A stretch of 64,000 bases of DNA from Actinomycetes bacterium (GTDB taxonomy: Bacteria; Actinomycetota; Thermoleophilia; UBA2241): NCBI GenBank assembly GCA_029547745.1, contig JAKPOQ010000004.1, positions 66,737 to 130,736 of the forward strand. Reading direction: 5' to 3'. The notes beneath the pieces were generated by a model. It did no database searches and was not told the origin of the DNA. It worked only from the letters and a program-made list of their open reading frames with translations. Positions 44,401 through 53,866 of this stretch are shown here, piece after piece; the first letter of the stretch is position 1; every line of letters starts with the position of its first letter. The translations under genes were made by a program, and so were the position numbers.

Positions 44401-45733
44401 GAGCGCGCTCGAGCGGCGGACGAAGCGGCGTCTCGGTGATGCGCGGCGCCCGCTGTTGCTCTCCGTCCGGTCGGGCGCCGCCATCTCGATGCCCGGCCTC
44501 ATGGCGACCTTCGTCAACGCCGGTCTCAACGACGTCCTCACCGAGGCTCTCGCCCGCGCCCCCGGGTTCGCGTGGGCGGCGTGGGACAGCTACCGGCGTC
44601 TGCTGCAGTCGTGGGCGATGTCGGACGGCCTCGAGCGCGATTTCTTCGACGCGATCATGACCGAGTTCAAGGCGCGCTACGGGGTCGAGCAGAAGCTCGA
44701 CTTCAGCGCCGCGCAGATGCGCGAGATCGCCATCCAGTACAAGGCGCGCGCCCTTGACCTCGGGGTACGTTTCGTCGACGACCCGTGGGAGCAGGTCGTC
44801 GTCTGCGTCCGCAAGGTGCTCGATTCCTGGGGATCGCCACAGGCGCGGCTGTATCGCCAGTACGTGGGCATCGCCGAGGAGTGGGGTACCGCGGTGGTCG
44901 TCCAGCGGATGGTGTTCGGGAACCTGAACCGGCAGTCGGGCTCGGGGGTGACCTTCACGAGCAACCCGCTCGAGCCGCACAGCCGGCAGGTGCGTCTCTT
45001 CGGCGACTTCGCCGTACAGAGTCAGGGCGAGGACCTCGTCGGCGGTCTCGTGTTCCCCTTGCCGATCTCAGAGGCGCAACGTCTCGGGAGTCCCGCGTAC
45101 CGGGGCACGGAGCACTCGCTCGAACGCGACTACCCAGCGATCTACGCCGAGCTGCTGGCCGTGGCCCGCGACCTCGTGGAGTACCGGGAGTTCGACCCCC
45201 AGGAGATCGAGTTCACCTTCGAGTCGCCGGCGGCCCACGACCTCTACGTGCTGCAGAAGCGGGCCGTGGTGCAGGGACAGGACATGGACGCCCCTTACTT
45301 CGACACGTCGTCACCGAGCTACGGCCCGCCGGTGGCCGTAGGCATGGGGGTGTCGGGCGGCGCCTACTCGGGGCGCGCCGCTGTCGATGCCGGGCAGATC
45401 GACCGCCTGCTCAAAGAGGCTCCTGACGAGGGCATCGTGCTCCTGCGCCCCGACACCGTCCCGGAAGACATCGCCATGATCACCAGGGTCGACGGCATCC
45501 TGACGGCGCGTGGCGGCGCGACGTCCCATGCCGCGGTGACCGCCAAGCGTCTGGGCAAGACGGCGGTCGTCGAGTGCGCCGACCTCGAAGTCGTCGAGCA
45601 CGAGGGCATCGTCCGCTTGGCGGGGCACGAGCTGCATGCCGGCGACTGGTTGTCGATCGACGGCCGGACCGGCAACATCTTCCTCGGCCGCATCCCGACG
45701 CAGAGCCGGCCGCCGGCGACGAAGGGTCGGTGA
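41435..45733 (+). CDS. giant PPDK-like phosphotransferase (ATP-grasp + phosphohistidine domain)
   Basis: A 1432-residue protein. The N-terminal ~930 residues match no family I recognise: largely alpha-helical, with a Gly/Arg/Asp-rich linker near 555-595. From ~938 (LGFKGLGLKQMAAYG) to ~1310 it resembles the ATP-grasp nucleotide-binding part of pyruvate phosphate dikinase (LSVRSGAAISMPGLM; TFTSNPLEPHSRQ). The PEP-utiliser swivelling domain follows, with phosphohistidine at about residue 1365 in GGATSHAAV. The C-terminal PEP/pyruvate TIM barrel is missing, so the final acceptor must differ: perhaps the N-terminal region, another protein or a sugar, as in water dikinases or rifampin phosphotransferase. 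GTG 41435 lies 10 nt after TATCAT. gapA follows after 89 bp. Confidence 0.85.
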   Translation: MRTSQLPFESDALRANIATTAQEVVIPERYAPLVEAVAGLHGVRATLVDTLSEYFHGFRNVDLLVDGFQTIVLRNWPYFERSPDRALLFGLLGELMVQLLDEDLTEEQASPLLRALLLWATEALKGSHGEAYEETLRGLAPDLSRLLDRYRRSFLERDVLVRNLVEQAVPRAALAAPFLELYRKVLVAAYGVVRDRLDVPGWVDTQGGGLTDPGAVARRFSWLARRRTTDLVRAAERAPAETLLSPRFPLFSEIAQRAIDELFHIENLEDRFAVCLFFLKDQTLGYRQKEVMADLLDVVRQLMRPDRHTDAETILTRLTAFFRGREDEFLLARFQCYEAIGVAIGEAGNVRAADHLIEDILYWQFQYPDIRGATDEWETVVNPYHLPKIRCWMHIIESNPALFERLAAALNVQLRLGGVYIADTDLFQRDVTRFLNADIRPIYFVAKQLLRAFPVYFSEVGAEGELRSVSTEIDEVCGRHDSLMHFLRKQVHAESSNRLVAFSRAVLVYWLSLDPSGLEPFVSESTMAAVRRELDWARGPHATLHALRRRLMPRIGVADGGRPDDGGRSDGGGRGDGAGRGGHRARARADAEQEVDAFLDRLLALTPDELAAELSQIGDGQGDDGGAIDDVQRRRVALLVRTYQLLARKYSFTADDVGPAVARHTQLEAKVRERFADALAAWQRRPTAYARDRLLDAALSVLEALKAIILSAEVSTPTENIYQKRHIAAGIPSIYGNYSEPKFDALGLSFRVENLAGRLLEDLVAEGVEQYVTRDSLRRMSRAIRRFERALAVDGVDSRALDANLSMLEASFASRNFTFHQYQNVFQFLAQSVTELSTRSVLSHEQVLHAVLVNDPRQCEARGMSVDAVAEMVLREVLVSALGMQTLDRYVGAALRQISMLNGRLDNRALTRMMNYDPERLMSPLHRPRPATDDQRTLGFKGLGLKQMAAYGHRVPEGFVVTTELFQAMPAMSYAPLYDETIERIRHAVSALERRTKRRLGDARRPLLLSVRSGAAISMPGLMATFVNAGLNDVLTEALARAPGFAWAAWDSYRRLLQSWAMSDGLERDFFDAIMTEFKARYGVEQKLDFSAAQMREIAIQYKARALDLGVRFVDDPWEQVVVCVRKVLDSWGSPQARLYRQYVGIAEEWGTAVVVQRMVFGNLNRQSGSGVTFTSNPLEPHSRQVRLFGDFAVQSQGEDLVGGLVFPLPISEAQRLGSPAYRGTEHSLERDYPAIYAELLAVARDLVEYREFDPQEIEFTFESPAAHDLYVLQKRAVVQGQDMDAPYFDTSSPSYGPPVAVGMGVSGGAYSGRAAVDAGQIDRLLKEAPDEGIVLLRPDTVPEDIAMITRVDGILTARGGATSHAAVTAKRLGKTAVVECADLEVVEHEGIVRLAGHELHAGDWLSIDGRTGNIFLGRIPTQSRPPATKGR

Positions 45734-45792
45734 CCGGTCGCGACGGAGGAGTGCGCGCGAGACGCGGTTTGGCCGCTGCCGCGAAGCGGTAG

Positions 45793-46821
<1,029 letters not shown>

Positions 46822-46899
46822 GGGACGGGCGTGCGGCGCCGCTCTCATGCCGCCAGGACGCCGCAGGCAACGGACATCACGATCGAGGGAGGCCGCCCC

Positions 46900-48084
46900 G
46901 TGCGCAAGCGTTCAGTGACCGACTACCCGCTCGCCGGCAAGCGCGTGCTCGTGCGGGTCGACTTCAACGTACCGCTCGAGGGCGGTCGCGTGGCCGACGA
47001 CACACGCATCCGCGCCGCGCTGCCGACCATCGAGTACCTGCTCGGCCAGCGGTGCGCCGTCGTCCTCGCCTCGCACCTCGGCCGCCCCAAGGGCAAGGTC
47101 GTCGAAGAGCTGCGCATGGCGCCGGTCGCGGCGCGGCTCGCGGAGCTGCTCGGGCGGCCCGTGAAGACGGCGAGGGACTGTGTGGGACCGGAGGTCGAGG
47201 CCGCAGCCCGCGCCCTCGCTCCGGGCGAGGTCCTGCTGCTCGAGAACCTGCGTTTCCATGCCGGGGAGACGGCGAACGACCCGGCGTTCGCAGCGCAGCT
47301 CGCCGCCCTGGCGGACGTCTACGTCAACGACGCCTTCGGCGCCGCCCACCGGGCGCACGCCTCGACCGAGGGTGTCGCCCACCTGCTCCCGGCGGTCGCC
47401 GGGCTGTTGCTGACGCGTGAGCTCGAGATGCTCGGCAAGCTGCTGACCGACCCCCAGCGGCCGTTCGTCGTCGTGCTCGGCGGCGCCAAGGTCTCGGACA
47501 AGATCGGCGTCATCGAGAGGATGCTCGACACGGCCGACGCGGTCCTCGTCGGCGGCGCCATGTGTTTCGCCTTCTTCAAGGCGGACGGGCGCGAGGTGGG
47601 CACGTCCCTGGTCGACGAGGAGGGGCTTGACGCCGCGGCGGCGATCGCCGCCAAGGCGCAGCGCGAAGACCGCGTGTTCGAGCTGCCCGTCGACATCGTC
47701 GTCGCTCCGGCCGCCGAGGCCGGCGCGCCGAGCACGGTCGTGGCGGCCGACGCCATGCCGGTCGACCAGATGGGGCTGGACATCGGGCCGGCGACGGCGG
47801 CGGCGTTCGCCGCCCGCATCGCCGGCGCCCGGACGGTCTTCTGGAACGGCCCCATGGGGCTCTTTGAGATCGAGGACTTCGCTGCGGGAACGCGGACCGT
47901 CGGCGAGGCGGTCGCCGCCGGGGACGCCGTCTCGGTGGTCGGCGGCGGCGACACGGTGCGGGCCGTCCGGCGCTTCGGGTTGGAGGGTCGCATCACGCAC
48001 GTGTCGACCGGCGGCGGGGCCGCTCTGGAGTTCCTCGAGGGCAAGGCGCTGCCCGGCGTCGTCGTCCTGATGGACCGGGAGTGA
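46900..48084 (+). CDS. pgk: phosphoglycerate kinase
   Basis: A 394-residue two-domain kinase transferring phosphate from 1,3-bisphosphoglycerate to ADP. RVDFNVPLEGG, SHLGRPKG and LLLENLRFHAGE are the N-terminal substrate motifs; GGAKVSDKIG and the C-terminal GGGDTVRAV loop bind nucleotide. GTG 46900 is chosen because GGGAGG lies 7 nt upstream and VRKRSVTDYPLAGKRVLV is the family N terminus; the frame is open upstream from 46831. The TGA overlaps the tpiA GTG (GTGA). Confidence 0.97.
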   Translation: MRKRSVTDYPLAGKRVLVRVDFNVPLEGGRVADDTRIRAALPTIEYLLGQRCAVVLASHLGRPKGKVVEELRMAPVAARLAELLGRPVKTARDCVGPEVEAAARALAPGEVLLLENLRFHAGETANDPAFAAQLAALADVYVNDAFGAAHRAHASTEGVAHLLPAVAGLLLTRELEMLGKLLTDPQRPFVVVLGGAKVSDKIGVIERMLDTADAVLVGGAMCFAFFKADGREVGTSLVDEEGLDAAAAIAAKAQREDRVFELPVDIVVAPAAEAGAPSTVVAADAMPVDQMGLDIGPATAAAFAARIAGARTVFWNGPMGLFEIEDFAAGTRTVGEAVAAGDAVSVVGGGDTVRAVRRFGLEGRITHVSTGGGAALEFLEGKALPGVVVLMDRE

Positions 48085-48854
48085 CGGTGGCTCCCGAGCG
48101 CCGCCCGCTCATCGCGGGCAACTGGAAGATGTACAAGACGCGGCCCGAGACGGCGGCCTTCTGCGCCGCGTTCCTGCCCCTTGTGGCCGGCGTCGAGGGC
48201 CGCGACGTGGTGCTCTGCCCGCCGGCGGTGTGCCTCGAGACGGCCCTCGCCGCGACGCGCGGCGCCGGGGTCGGCGTCGGCGCCCAGACCATGCACTTCG
48301 CCGCCGAGGGCGCCTACACCGGCGAGATCGCGCCGCGCATGCTGGCCGAGCTCGGCGTCTCGCATGTGATCCTCGGCCACTCGGAGCGGCGGCAGTACTT
48401 CGCCGAGAACGACGCCGACCTCGCGCGCAAGGTCCGCGCGGCGCTCGATGCGGGGTTCACCCCGATCCTGTGCTGCGGCGAGACGCTTGAAGAGCGTGAG
48501 GCGGGGCGGACCGAAGCCAAGGTCGGCGGGCAGCTCGACGCCGACCTCGCCGAGGTCGACCCAGCAGAGCTGCCCGCCGTGACCGTCGCCTATGAGCCGA
48601 TCTGGGCGATCGGCACGGGTAGGACGGCGACCCCCGAGACGGCGCAAGAGACGGTGGCGTTCATCCGGCGGCGCCTGCGCGAGCGCTTCGGCGCCGCCGC
48701 CGACCGGGTGCGCATCCTGTACGGCGGCAGCGTCAAGGCGGCGAACATCGATGCCCTCATGGTGCAGCCCGACATCGACGGCGTGCTCGTCGGCGGGGCG
48801 AGCCTCGAGGCGCAGGAGTTCGCGCGCATCGTGCGCTTCGTGGAGCCCGCGTGA
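48081..48854 (+). CDS. tpiA: triosephosphate isomerase
   Basis: A 257-residue TIM barrel interconverting dihydroxyacetone phosphate and glyceraldehyde 3-phosphate. Catalytic residues are present: Lys in AGNWKMYK, His in LGHSERR and Glu in YEPIWAIGTG; the phosphate-binding YGGSVKAAN follows. GTG 48081 overlaps the pgk stop, and the tpiA stop overlaps the gpmI GTG, so the three genes are translationally coupled. Confidence 0.97.
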   Translation: MTVAPERRPLIAGNWKMYKTRPETAAFCAAFLPLVAGVEGRDVVLCPPAVCLETALAATRGAGVGVGAQTMHFAAEGAYTGEIAPRMLAELGVSHVILGHSERRQYFAENDADLARKVRAALDAGFTPILCCGETLEEREAGRTEAKVGGQLDADLAEVDPAELPAVTVAYEPIWAIGTGRTATPETAQETVAFIRRRLRERFGAAADRVRILYGGSVKAANIDALMVQPDIDGVLVGGASLEAQEFARIVRFVEPA

Positions 48855-50422
48855 GCGGCGCACGCGGGGCGTCGCTCTCGCCGACAGGACGGATCTTCCG
48901 CCCCGTCGTCCTCGTGGTGATGGACGGGTGGGGCTACGCGCCGGCCGGCCCCGGCAATGCCGTCGCCCTGGCGCGCACGCCCGTGTTCGACGCGCTCTGG
49001 GGGGCGTACCCTCACACGACGCTCGCAGCGTCCGGTGAGGCGGTCGGTCTGCCTCCGGGCCAGATGGGCAACTCCGAGGTCGGGCACCTCAACATCGGCG
49101 CCGGACGCGTGGTCTACCAGGACCTCACCCGCATCACGAAGGCGATCGAGGACGGCTCGTTCTTCAGGAACCGCGTCCTTGTACAGGCGATGGCGAAGGC
49201 CGCCGGCCGCGCCTCCAGGCTCCACCTCATGGGCCTGGTGTCGGACGGCGGCGTGCACAGCGACCTCGGCCACCTCGAGGCCTGTCTCGAGCTCGCCCGT
49301 CGCGAGGGTGTCCGGGACGTCGTCGTCCACGCCTTCCTCGACGGTCGCGACACGCCGCCGAAGAGCGCCCCGGGGTACCTGGCCCGGGTCCAGAAGACGA
49401 TGGACCGGCTCGGCGTCGGCCGCTACGGTGTGGTCAGCGGCCGTTACTACGCCATGGACCGCGACGGGCGCTGGGAGCGCACCAAGCTCGTGTACGACGC
49501 CCTCGTCTACGGCGATGGTCTCTTCGCCGCCGATGCCCAGGCCGCGGTGCGGGCGGCCTACGAGCGCGGCGAGACGGACGAGTTCGTGCGCCCGACCGTG
49601 GTCGCCCCCGAGGTCGAGGCGCGCGTGCGTGCGGGCGACGTCTGCCTGTTCTTCAACTTCCGGCCCGACCGCGCCCGCCAGCTCACGCGCGCCTTCTTCG
49701 AGAGGGAGTTCGACGGCTTCGACCGGGGTCCGACCCCGCCGGCGGTCGACTTCGTGACGATGACGCGTTACAAGAAGGAGTTCCCGCTGCCGGTGGCCTT
49801 CGAGCCGGAGCACCTGACGAACGTCCTGGCCGAGGTCCTTTCCGCCGCCGGCCTGCGTCAGCTCCACATCGCCGAGACCGAGAAGTACGCTCATGTGACG
49901 TTCTTCTTCAACGGCGGCGTCGAGGCCGAGTACCCCGGGGAGTCACGGATCCTTGTCCCCAGTCCGCGCGACGTGCCGACGTACGACAAGAAGCCCGAGA
50001 TGAGCGCCTTCGCCGTCACCGACGCGCTCGTGCACCGGCTCGGCGCCGGCGTCTGCGACTTCGTCGTCGTGAACTTCGCCAACGCCGATATGGTGGGGCA
50101 CAGCGGCGTCATCCCCGCCACCGTCAAGGCGGTCGAGACGGTCGACGCCTGCGTCGGCAGGGTTGTCGACGCCGTCGCCGCCCTCGGCGGCGCCTGTCTC
50201 GTGACCGCCGACCATGGCAACGCCGAGGAGATGCTGCAACCCGACGGGAGTCCGAACACCGCCCACAGTACGAACCCTGTGCCGTTTCTGGCCACGGCGA
50301 CCGGCGTGAAGAGCTGCGACGGCGGGCGGCTGTGCGACCTCGCGCCGACCATCCTCGGGCTGCTCGGTGTCGCGCCGCCCGCCGAGATGACCGGTACGCC
50401 GCTGCTCGAGCCCGTGGCATGA
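48851..50422 (+). CDS. gpmI: 2,3-bisphosphoglycerate-independent phosphoglycerate mutase
   Basis: A 523-residue dimanganese mutase of the alkaline phosphatase superfamily, interconverting 3- and 2-phosphoglycerate. VMDGWGYAP starts the phosphatase domain; the phosphorylated serine is in MGNSEVGHLNIGAGR; further metal ligands are in NADMVGHSG and TADHGNAEE. GTG 48851 overlaps the tpiA stop. Many actinobacteria use the cofactor-dependent enzyme instead, so this is a mild lineage clue. Confidence 0.96.
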   Translation: MSGARGASLSPTGRIFRPVVLVVMDGWGYAPAGPGNAVALARTPVFDALWGAYPHTTLAASGEAVGLPPGQMGNSEVGHLNIGAGRVVYQDLTRITKAIEDGSFFRNRVLVQAMAKAAGRASRLHLMGLVSDGGVHSDLGHLEACLELARREGVRDVVVHAFLDGRDTPPKSAPGYLARVQKTMDRLGVGRYGVVSGRYYAMDRDGRWERTKLVYDALVYGDGLFAADAQAAVRAAYERGETDEFVRPTVVAPEVEARVRAGDVCLFFNFRPDRARQLTRAFFEREFDGFDRGPTPPAVDFVTMTRYKKEFPLPVAFEPEHLTNVLAEVLSAAGLRQLHIAETEKYAHVTFFFNGGVEAEYPGESRILVPSPRDVPTYDKKPEMSAFAVTDALVHRLGAGVCDFVVVNFANADMVGHSGVIPATVKAVETVDACVGRVVDAVAALGGACLVTADHGNAEEMLQPDGSPNTAHSTNPVPFLATATGVKSCDGGRLCDLAPTILGLLGVAPPAEMTGTPLLEPVA

Positions 50423-50497
50423 GCACGTCGCCCGTTCGTGCTTGCGCGCCGTCCGCCGCTTCGTGGACCGCCTCCTCCGGCTCGGCGGCTCCGCCCG

Positions 50498-50526
50498 TTG
50501 TGGAATGTGGACGGAGATGCAACAAT
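50498..50526 (+). promoter_or_regulatory. possible secG promoter
   Basis: TTGTGG (50498-50503), 17 bp, AACAAT (50521-50526), in the 161-bp gap after gpmI. TACTAT (50526-50531) is an alternative -10. Confidence 0.35.
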
Positions 50527-50583
50527 ACTATGCTCGCATACGAAACTCAGGGCCGACCGGCCTGATACCAAGGAGAGAGTCGC

Positions 50584-50805
50584 GTGCTGACCGCCATCCT
50601 CGTCGTCGTCCATATCGTGGTGAGCCTCGTGCTCCTCGTGCTCATCCTCATGCACTCCGGCAAGGACGCCGGCATGGCGAGCTCGACCGGCTTCTCGTTC
50701 GCCTCGCAGGCGAGCGTCATGGAGCGCAACCTCACGCGCTACACCATCATCGCCGGCGTCGTCTTCTTCATCACGACGTTCCTGCTCGCGTGGAGGCTCG
50801 CCTGA
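50584..50805 (+). CDS. secG: preprotein translocase subunit SecG
   Basis: A 73-residue membrane protein with two helices (residues ~4-24 and ~50-70) separated by a Gly/Ser loop (GKDAGMASSTGFSF), the usual SecG topology. It assists SecYE in protein export. GTG 50584 is preceded by AAGGAG at a suitable distance. Its position after gpmI/tpiA is the common actinobacterial order. Confidence 0.93.
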   Translation: MLTAILVVVHIVVSLVLLVLILMHSGKDAGMASSTGFSFASQASVMERNLTRYTIIAGVVFFITTFLLAWRLA

Positions 50806-51014
50806 CGTCGCGACACCGGTAGTGTGTGGGGCGGGTGCGCCTCCTCGACGAGCAGGCGCGGCCGCCTTAGGACATCAAAGGGGACCAAAGCCCACAGGGG
50901 GCGTGTTCACGGGAGGTGCTGGACGGCTGGGGACAGGGAGGGGCCTGCGACCTGCGACGGACACCCGCGCGGTGGGCCCCGGAAAGGGACCGATGACTCT
51001 CGAAGGAGGTCACT

Positions 51015-52700
51015 TTGATCAATCTCAGGAAGAACTGGCGCAGCCTGATGCTTCTTGCCGTGCTGCTCGTGGCCGTCAGCCTCGTGTTCGCCGCCTGCGG
51101 CGAGGAGGAAGAGGCGGCGCCTGAGGGTGAAGAAGGCACCCCGAAGCCCGGCGGTGTGTACAACTACGTCCTCTCAGCGAACCCGACGGCGATCGACGCT
51201 GTCGGCGTGCAAGAGAGCGAGGGCTGGCAGATCGCCCACAACACACTCGAGGGGCTCGTCACGTACGTCCAGGACGAGAGCGGCGGCATGGTGGCCGAGC
51301 CGAAGATCGCCGAGAGCTGGGAGTCCAACGACGACGCGACCGTCTGGACCTTCCATCTCAAGAAGGGCGTCATGTTCCAGGCCCCGGTGAGTCGCGAGGT
51401 CGTGGCTCAGGACTTCGTCGATTCGTGGAACCGGGCGACCGACCCCGCCAACGGATCGTACACGTCCTACGTCCTTGCCCCGATCAAGGGCTGCACCGAC
51501 AGCGGCTACTGGGAGGGCAAGAAGGGCCTCACGGGAGTCAGGGCGGTCGACGACTCCACGCTCGAGGTCACCTTGCGCTACCCGTTCGCCGAGTTCGCGC
51601 AGACTCTCGGCCACCCGGTCGCTTCGGTCACGCCGGTCGACTACATCGAGAAGATCGGCGCCAAGGCGTACAACCGCAAGCCGGTCGGCACAGGGCCTTT
51701 CATGGTCAAGGAGTGGAAGAACAACCGCTACATCGATCTGGTGAAGAACCCCGACTACTGGGACAAGGAGAACGCGGCGTATCTGGACGAGGTACATTGC
51801 GCGATCATCACTGAGTCGTCGACCCAGTGGCTCGAGTTCCAGAAGGGCAAGCTCGACTACTCCACGGTGCCTCCGGGGCAGGTCAAGACCGTGGAGGGCA
51901 TGCCCGAGGTGAAGAACGGCGAGTGGACGGCGAAGGCGTGGCCGACGCTGTCGACGTATTTCTACGGCTTCAACATGAACAACCCGGTCGTTGGCGCTCC
52001 CGCCGGCGACAAGGGGCTCCAGATCCGCAAAGCCATGGCTCTCTCGGCCGACACGCAGCATGTCATCAGCATCGTCGGCGAGGGCGTGCCGCTTCCTGCC
52101 ACGGGCATCGTCCCCGAGGGCATCCCGGGATACAAGGCCGGTCAGTCGCCTTATGCGTACGACCCGGAGGCGGCCAAGGAGACCGTCGCCGGTCTGGGCA
52201 AGCTTCCGACGCTGCGTGTCTGGTACAACACCGACGAGGGCCATCAGAAGATCGCCGAGGTCCTGCAAGCCGGCTGGAAGGCCGCCGGCCTGAACGTCGA
52301 GCTCGAGAACTTCGAGTGGGGCGCCTATCTCGACAAGCTGGCCAAGAGCCAGAAGGGCGACGAGTCGAGCGCCCAGATCTTCCGCATGGGCTGGATCGCC
52401 GACTACCCGTCGCTCGACAACTTCCTCTACCCGCTGTTCCACAGCTCGCAGTCGGCGACGATGTACACGTTCTACAACAACCCTGAGTTCGACGACCTCG
52501 TCGTCCAGGCTCGCCAGACGACGGACGCGACGCAGCGCACCAATCTGTACCTGCAGGCCGAGAAGCTGATGCTTCAGGATGCTCCCATCATCCCCATTTA
52601 CTACTACCGGGACTTCCGCGTCACCAACAACAGGATCGGCGGCTTCGTCCACGACCCGATGTATCAGACGCACTTCTGGGAGCTGTGGGTGAAGGAGTGA
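51015..52700 (+). CDS. oppA: peptide ABC transporter substrate-binding lipoprotein
   Basis: A 561-residue extracellular solute-binding protein of family 5 (OppA/DppA). The N-terminal signal (residues 1-27) ends in LVFAAC, a lipobox with cysteine 28 as lipid anchor; an acidic linker EEEEAAPEGEEG follows. The mature part shows the family pattern (PKIAESWESNDDATVWTFHL; PVGTGPFMVKEW; IFRMGWIADYPS). It captures peptides or similar solutes and delivers them to the permeases encoded at 52891 and 53867. TTG 51015 is the start: AAGGAGGT lies 5 nt upstream, and MINLRKNWRS is a proper signal start. The 209-bp upstream gap contains no recognised element. A strong intercistronic hairpin follows. Confidence 0.94.
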   Translation: MINLRKNWRSLMLLAVLLVAVSLVFAACGEEEEAAPEGEEGTPKPGGVYNYVLSANPTAIDAVGVQESEGWQIAHNTLEGLVTYVQDESGGMVAEPKIAESWESNDDATVWTFHLKKGVMFQAPVSREVVAQDFVDSWNRATDPANGSYTSYVLAPIKGCTDSGYWEGKKGLTGVRAVDDSTLEVTLRYPFAEFAQTLGHPVASVTPVDYIEKIGAKAYNRKPVGTGPFMVKEWKNNRYIDLVKNPDYWDKENAAYLDEVHCAIITESSTQWLEFQKGKLDYSTVPPGQVKTVEGMPEVKNGEWTAKAWPTLSTYFYGFNMNNPVVGAPAGDKGLQIRKAMALSADTQHVISIVGEGVPLPATGIVPEGIPGYKAGQSPYAYDPEAAKETVAGLGKLPTLRVWYNTDEGHQKIAEVLQAGWKAAGLNVELENFEWGAYLDKLAKSQKGDESSAQIFRMGWIADYPSLDNFLYPLFHSSQSATMYTFYNNPEFDDLVVQARQTTDATQRTNLYLQAEKLMLQDAPIIPIYYYRDFRVTNNRIGGFVHDPMYQTHFWELWVKE

Positions 52701-52766
52701 TGCTGGAGGCGCCTTTCGGCTTGCGTATGCAGTGGTGAATACCTAGACTGCACGCGGCCTTTTCAG

Positions 52767-52803
52767 TGGTGGCCCGCCGCTGGGCGCCAGCGGCGGGCCA
52801 CCA
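52767..52803 (+). terminator. 17-bp perfect intercistronic hairpin after oppA
   Basis: Arms 52767-52783 and 52787-52803 with a GCG loop, in the 190-bp gap between the binding-protein gene and the permease genes. Such hairpins often leave binding-protein mRNA in excess over the permease mRNA. Confidence 0.75.
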
Positions 52804-52890
52804 TCACTCGTACGCCGAACGGGCGCCTGGGCCCGATCGCGAGCGCCAGTCCAGGCCATCGTCGAGGCAGGTCGAGGGAACGCACGAACG

Positions 52891-53865
52891 ATGCTGACCT
52901 ACATCGTCAGACGTCTTCTGCAACTGTTCATCGTGCTGTTCGGGGTCAGCATCATCACGTTCGTGATGCTGTACGTCATCCCCGGCGATCCGGCGCGCAT
53001 GCTGGCCGGCAAGAACGCGACCGAAGAGAAGATCCAGGAGATCCGCGTCCAGAAGGGCCTCGACAAGCCCATCTACATCCAGTACGGCAAATGGCTGGGC
53101 GGCGTCCTGCAGGGCGACCTCGGCGAGTCCTACTACCTGCAACAGAGCGTCGGCAGCATGATCGTCGAGAACGCGCCGAACACCATCCAGTTGGCGCTGG
53201 CGGCGGTCCTGATCGAACTGCTGGGCGTACCTCTGGGCATCTACTCCGCCCTGCGTCAGTACTCGTTCTGGGACACGACGCTGACGACGGCGGCCCTCAT
53301 CGTCTGGGGCATCCCCGTCTTCGTCCTCGGCGTGTTCATGCAGTGGTTCTTCGGCCTCAAGCTCGATCAGTGGCTCGGGGTCGACATCTTCCCGCTCACG
53401 GGCGCCGGCGACAACGTCCTCTGGGTCATCCCGGCGTCGTGGGAGAGCCTCATGAGTCTGGTCCTCCCGGCGGTGACGCTGGGCGTGATCGAGGTCGCCT
53501 ACATCTCCTACATGCAGCGCGCCTCGATGCTCGAGGTCATCCGCAGTGACTACATCCGCACGGCCCGCGCCAAGGGCCTTTCCGAGCGCGTGGTCGTCGG
53601 CAAGCATGCCCTGAAGAACGCCGTCATCCCCGTGATGACGATCGCCGGCATCGACCTCGGCGCCCTGCTGGGCGGGGCGATCCTCACCGAGACGGTGTTC
53701 GCGCGCCCCGGCATAGGGCTCATGATCTACGAGGCGATCGGACGGCGCGACGCACCGGTCATCGCCGGGGGCGTGCTCTTCGCCACCGTCGTGTACGTGT
53801 TCGCCAACCTGTTCGTCGACCTCGGCTACGCCGCCGTCGACCCGCGGATCAGGCTGGAGGAGTAG
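52891..53865 (+). CDS. dppB: peptide ABC transporter permease (DppB/OppB type)
   Basis: A 324-residue inner-membrane permease with six predicted helices, starting with MLTYIVRRLLQLFIVLFGVS, typical of OppB/DppB. The EAA-type loop that contacts the ATPases is IRTARAKGLSERVVVGKHALKNAVIPV (residues ~225-250; given here only by its ends as one family stretch TARAKGLSE...LKNAVIP). The C-terminal GVLFATVVYVFANLFVDLGYA... segment fits the family. The gene is 1 bp from dppC. It forms a heterodimeric channel with dppC. Confidence 0.94.
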   Translation: MLTYIVRRLLQLFIVLFGVSIITFVMLYVIPGDPARMLAGKNATEEKIQEIRVQKGLDKPIYIQYGKWLGGVLQGDLGESYYLQQSVGSMIVENAPNTIQLALAAVLIELLGVPLGIYSALRQYSFWDTTLTTAALIVWGIPVFVLGVFMQWFFGLKLDQWLGVDIFPLTGAGDNVLWVIPASWESLMSLVLPAVTLGVIEVAYISYMQRASMLEVIRSDYIRTARAKGLSERVVVGKHALKNAVIPVMTIAGIDLGALLGGAILTETVFARPGIGLMIYEAIGRRDAPVIAGGVLFATVVYVFANLFVDLGYAAVDPRIRLEE

Positions 53866-53866
53866 G

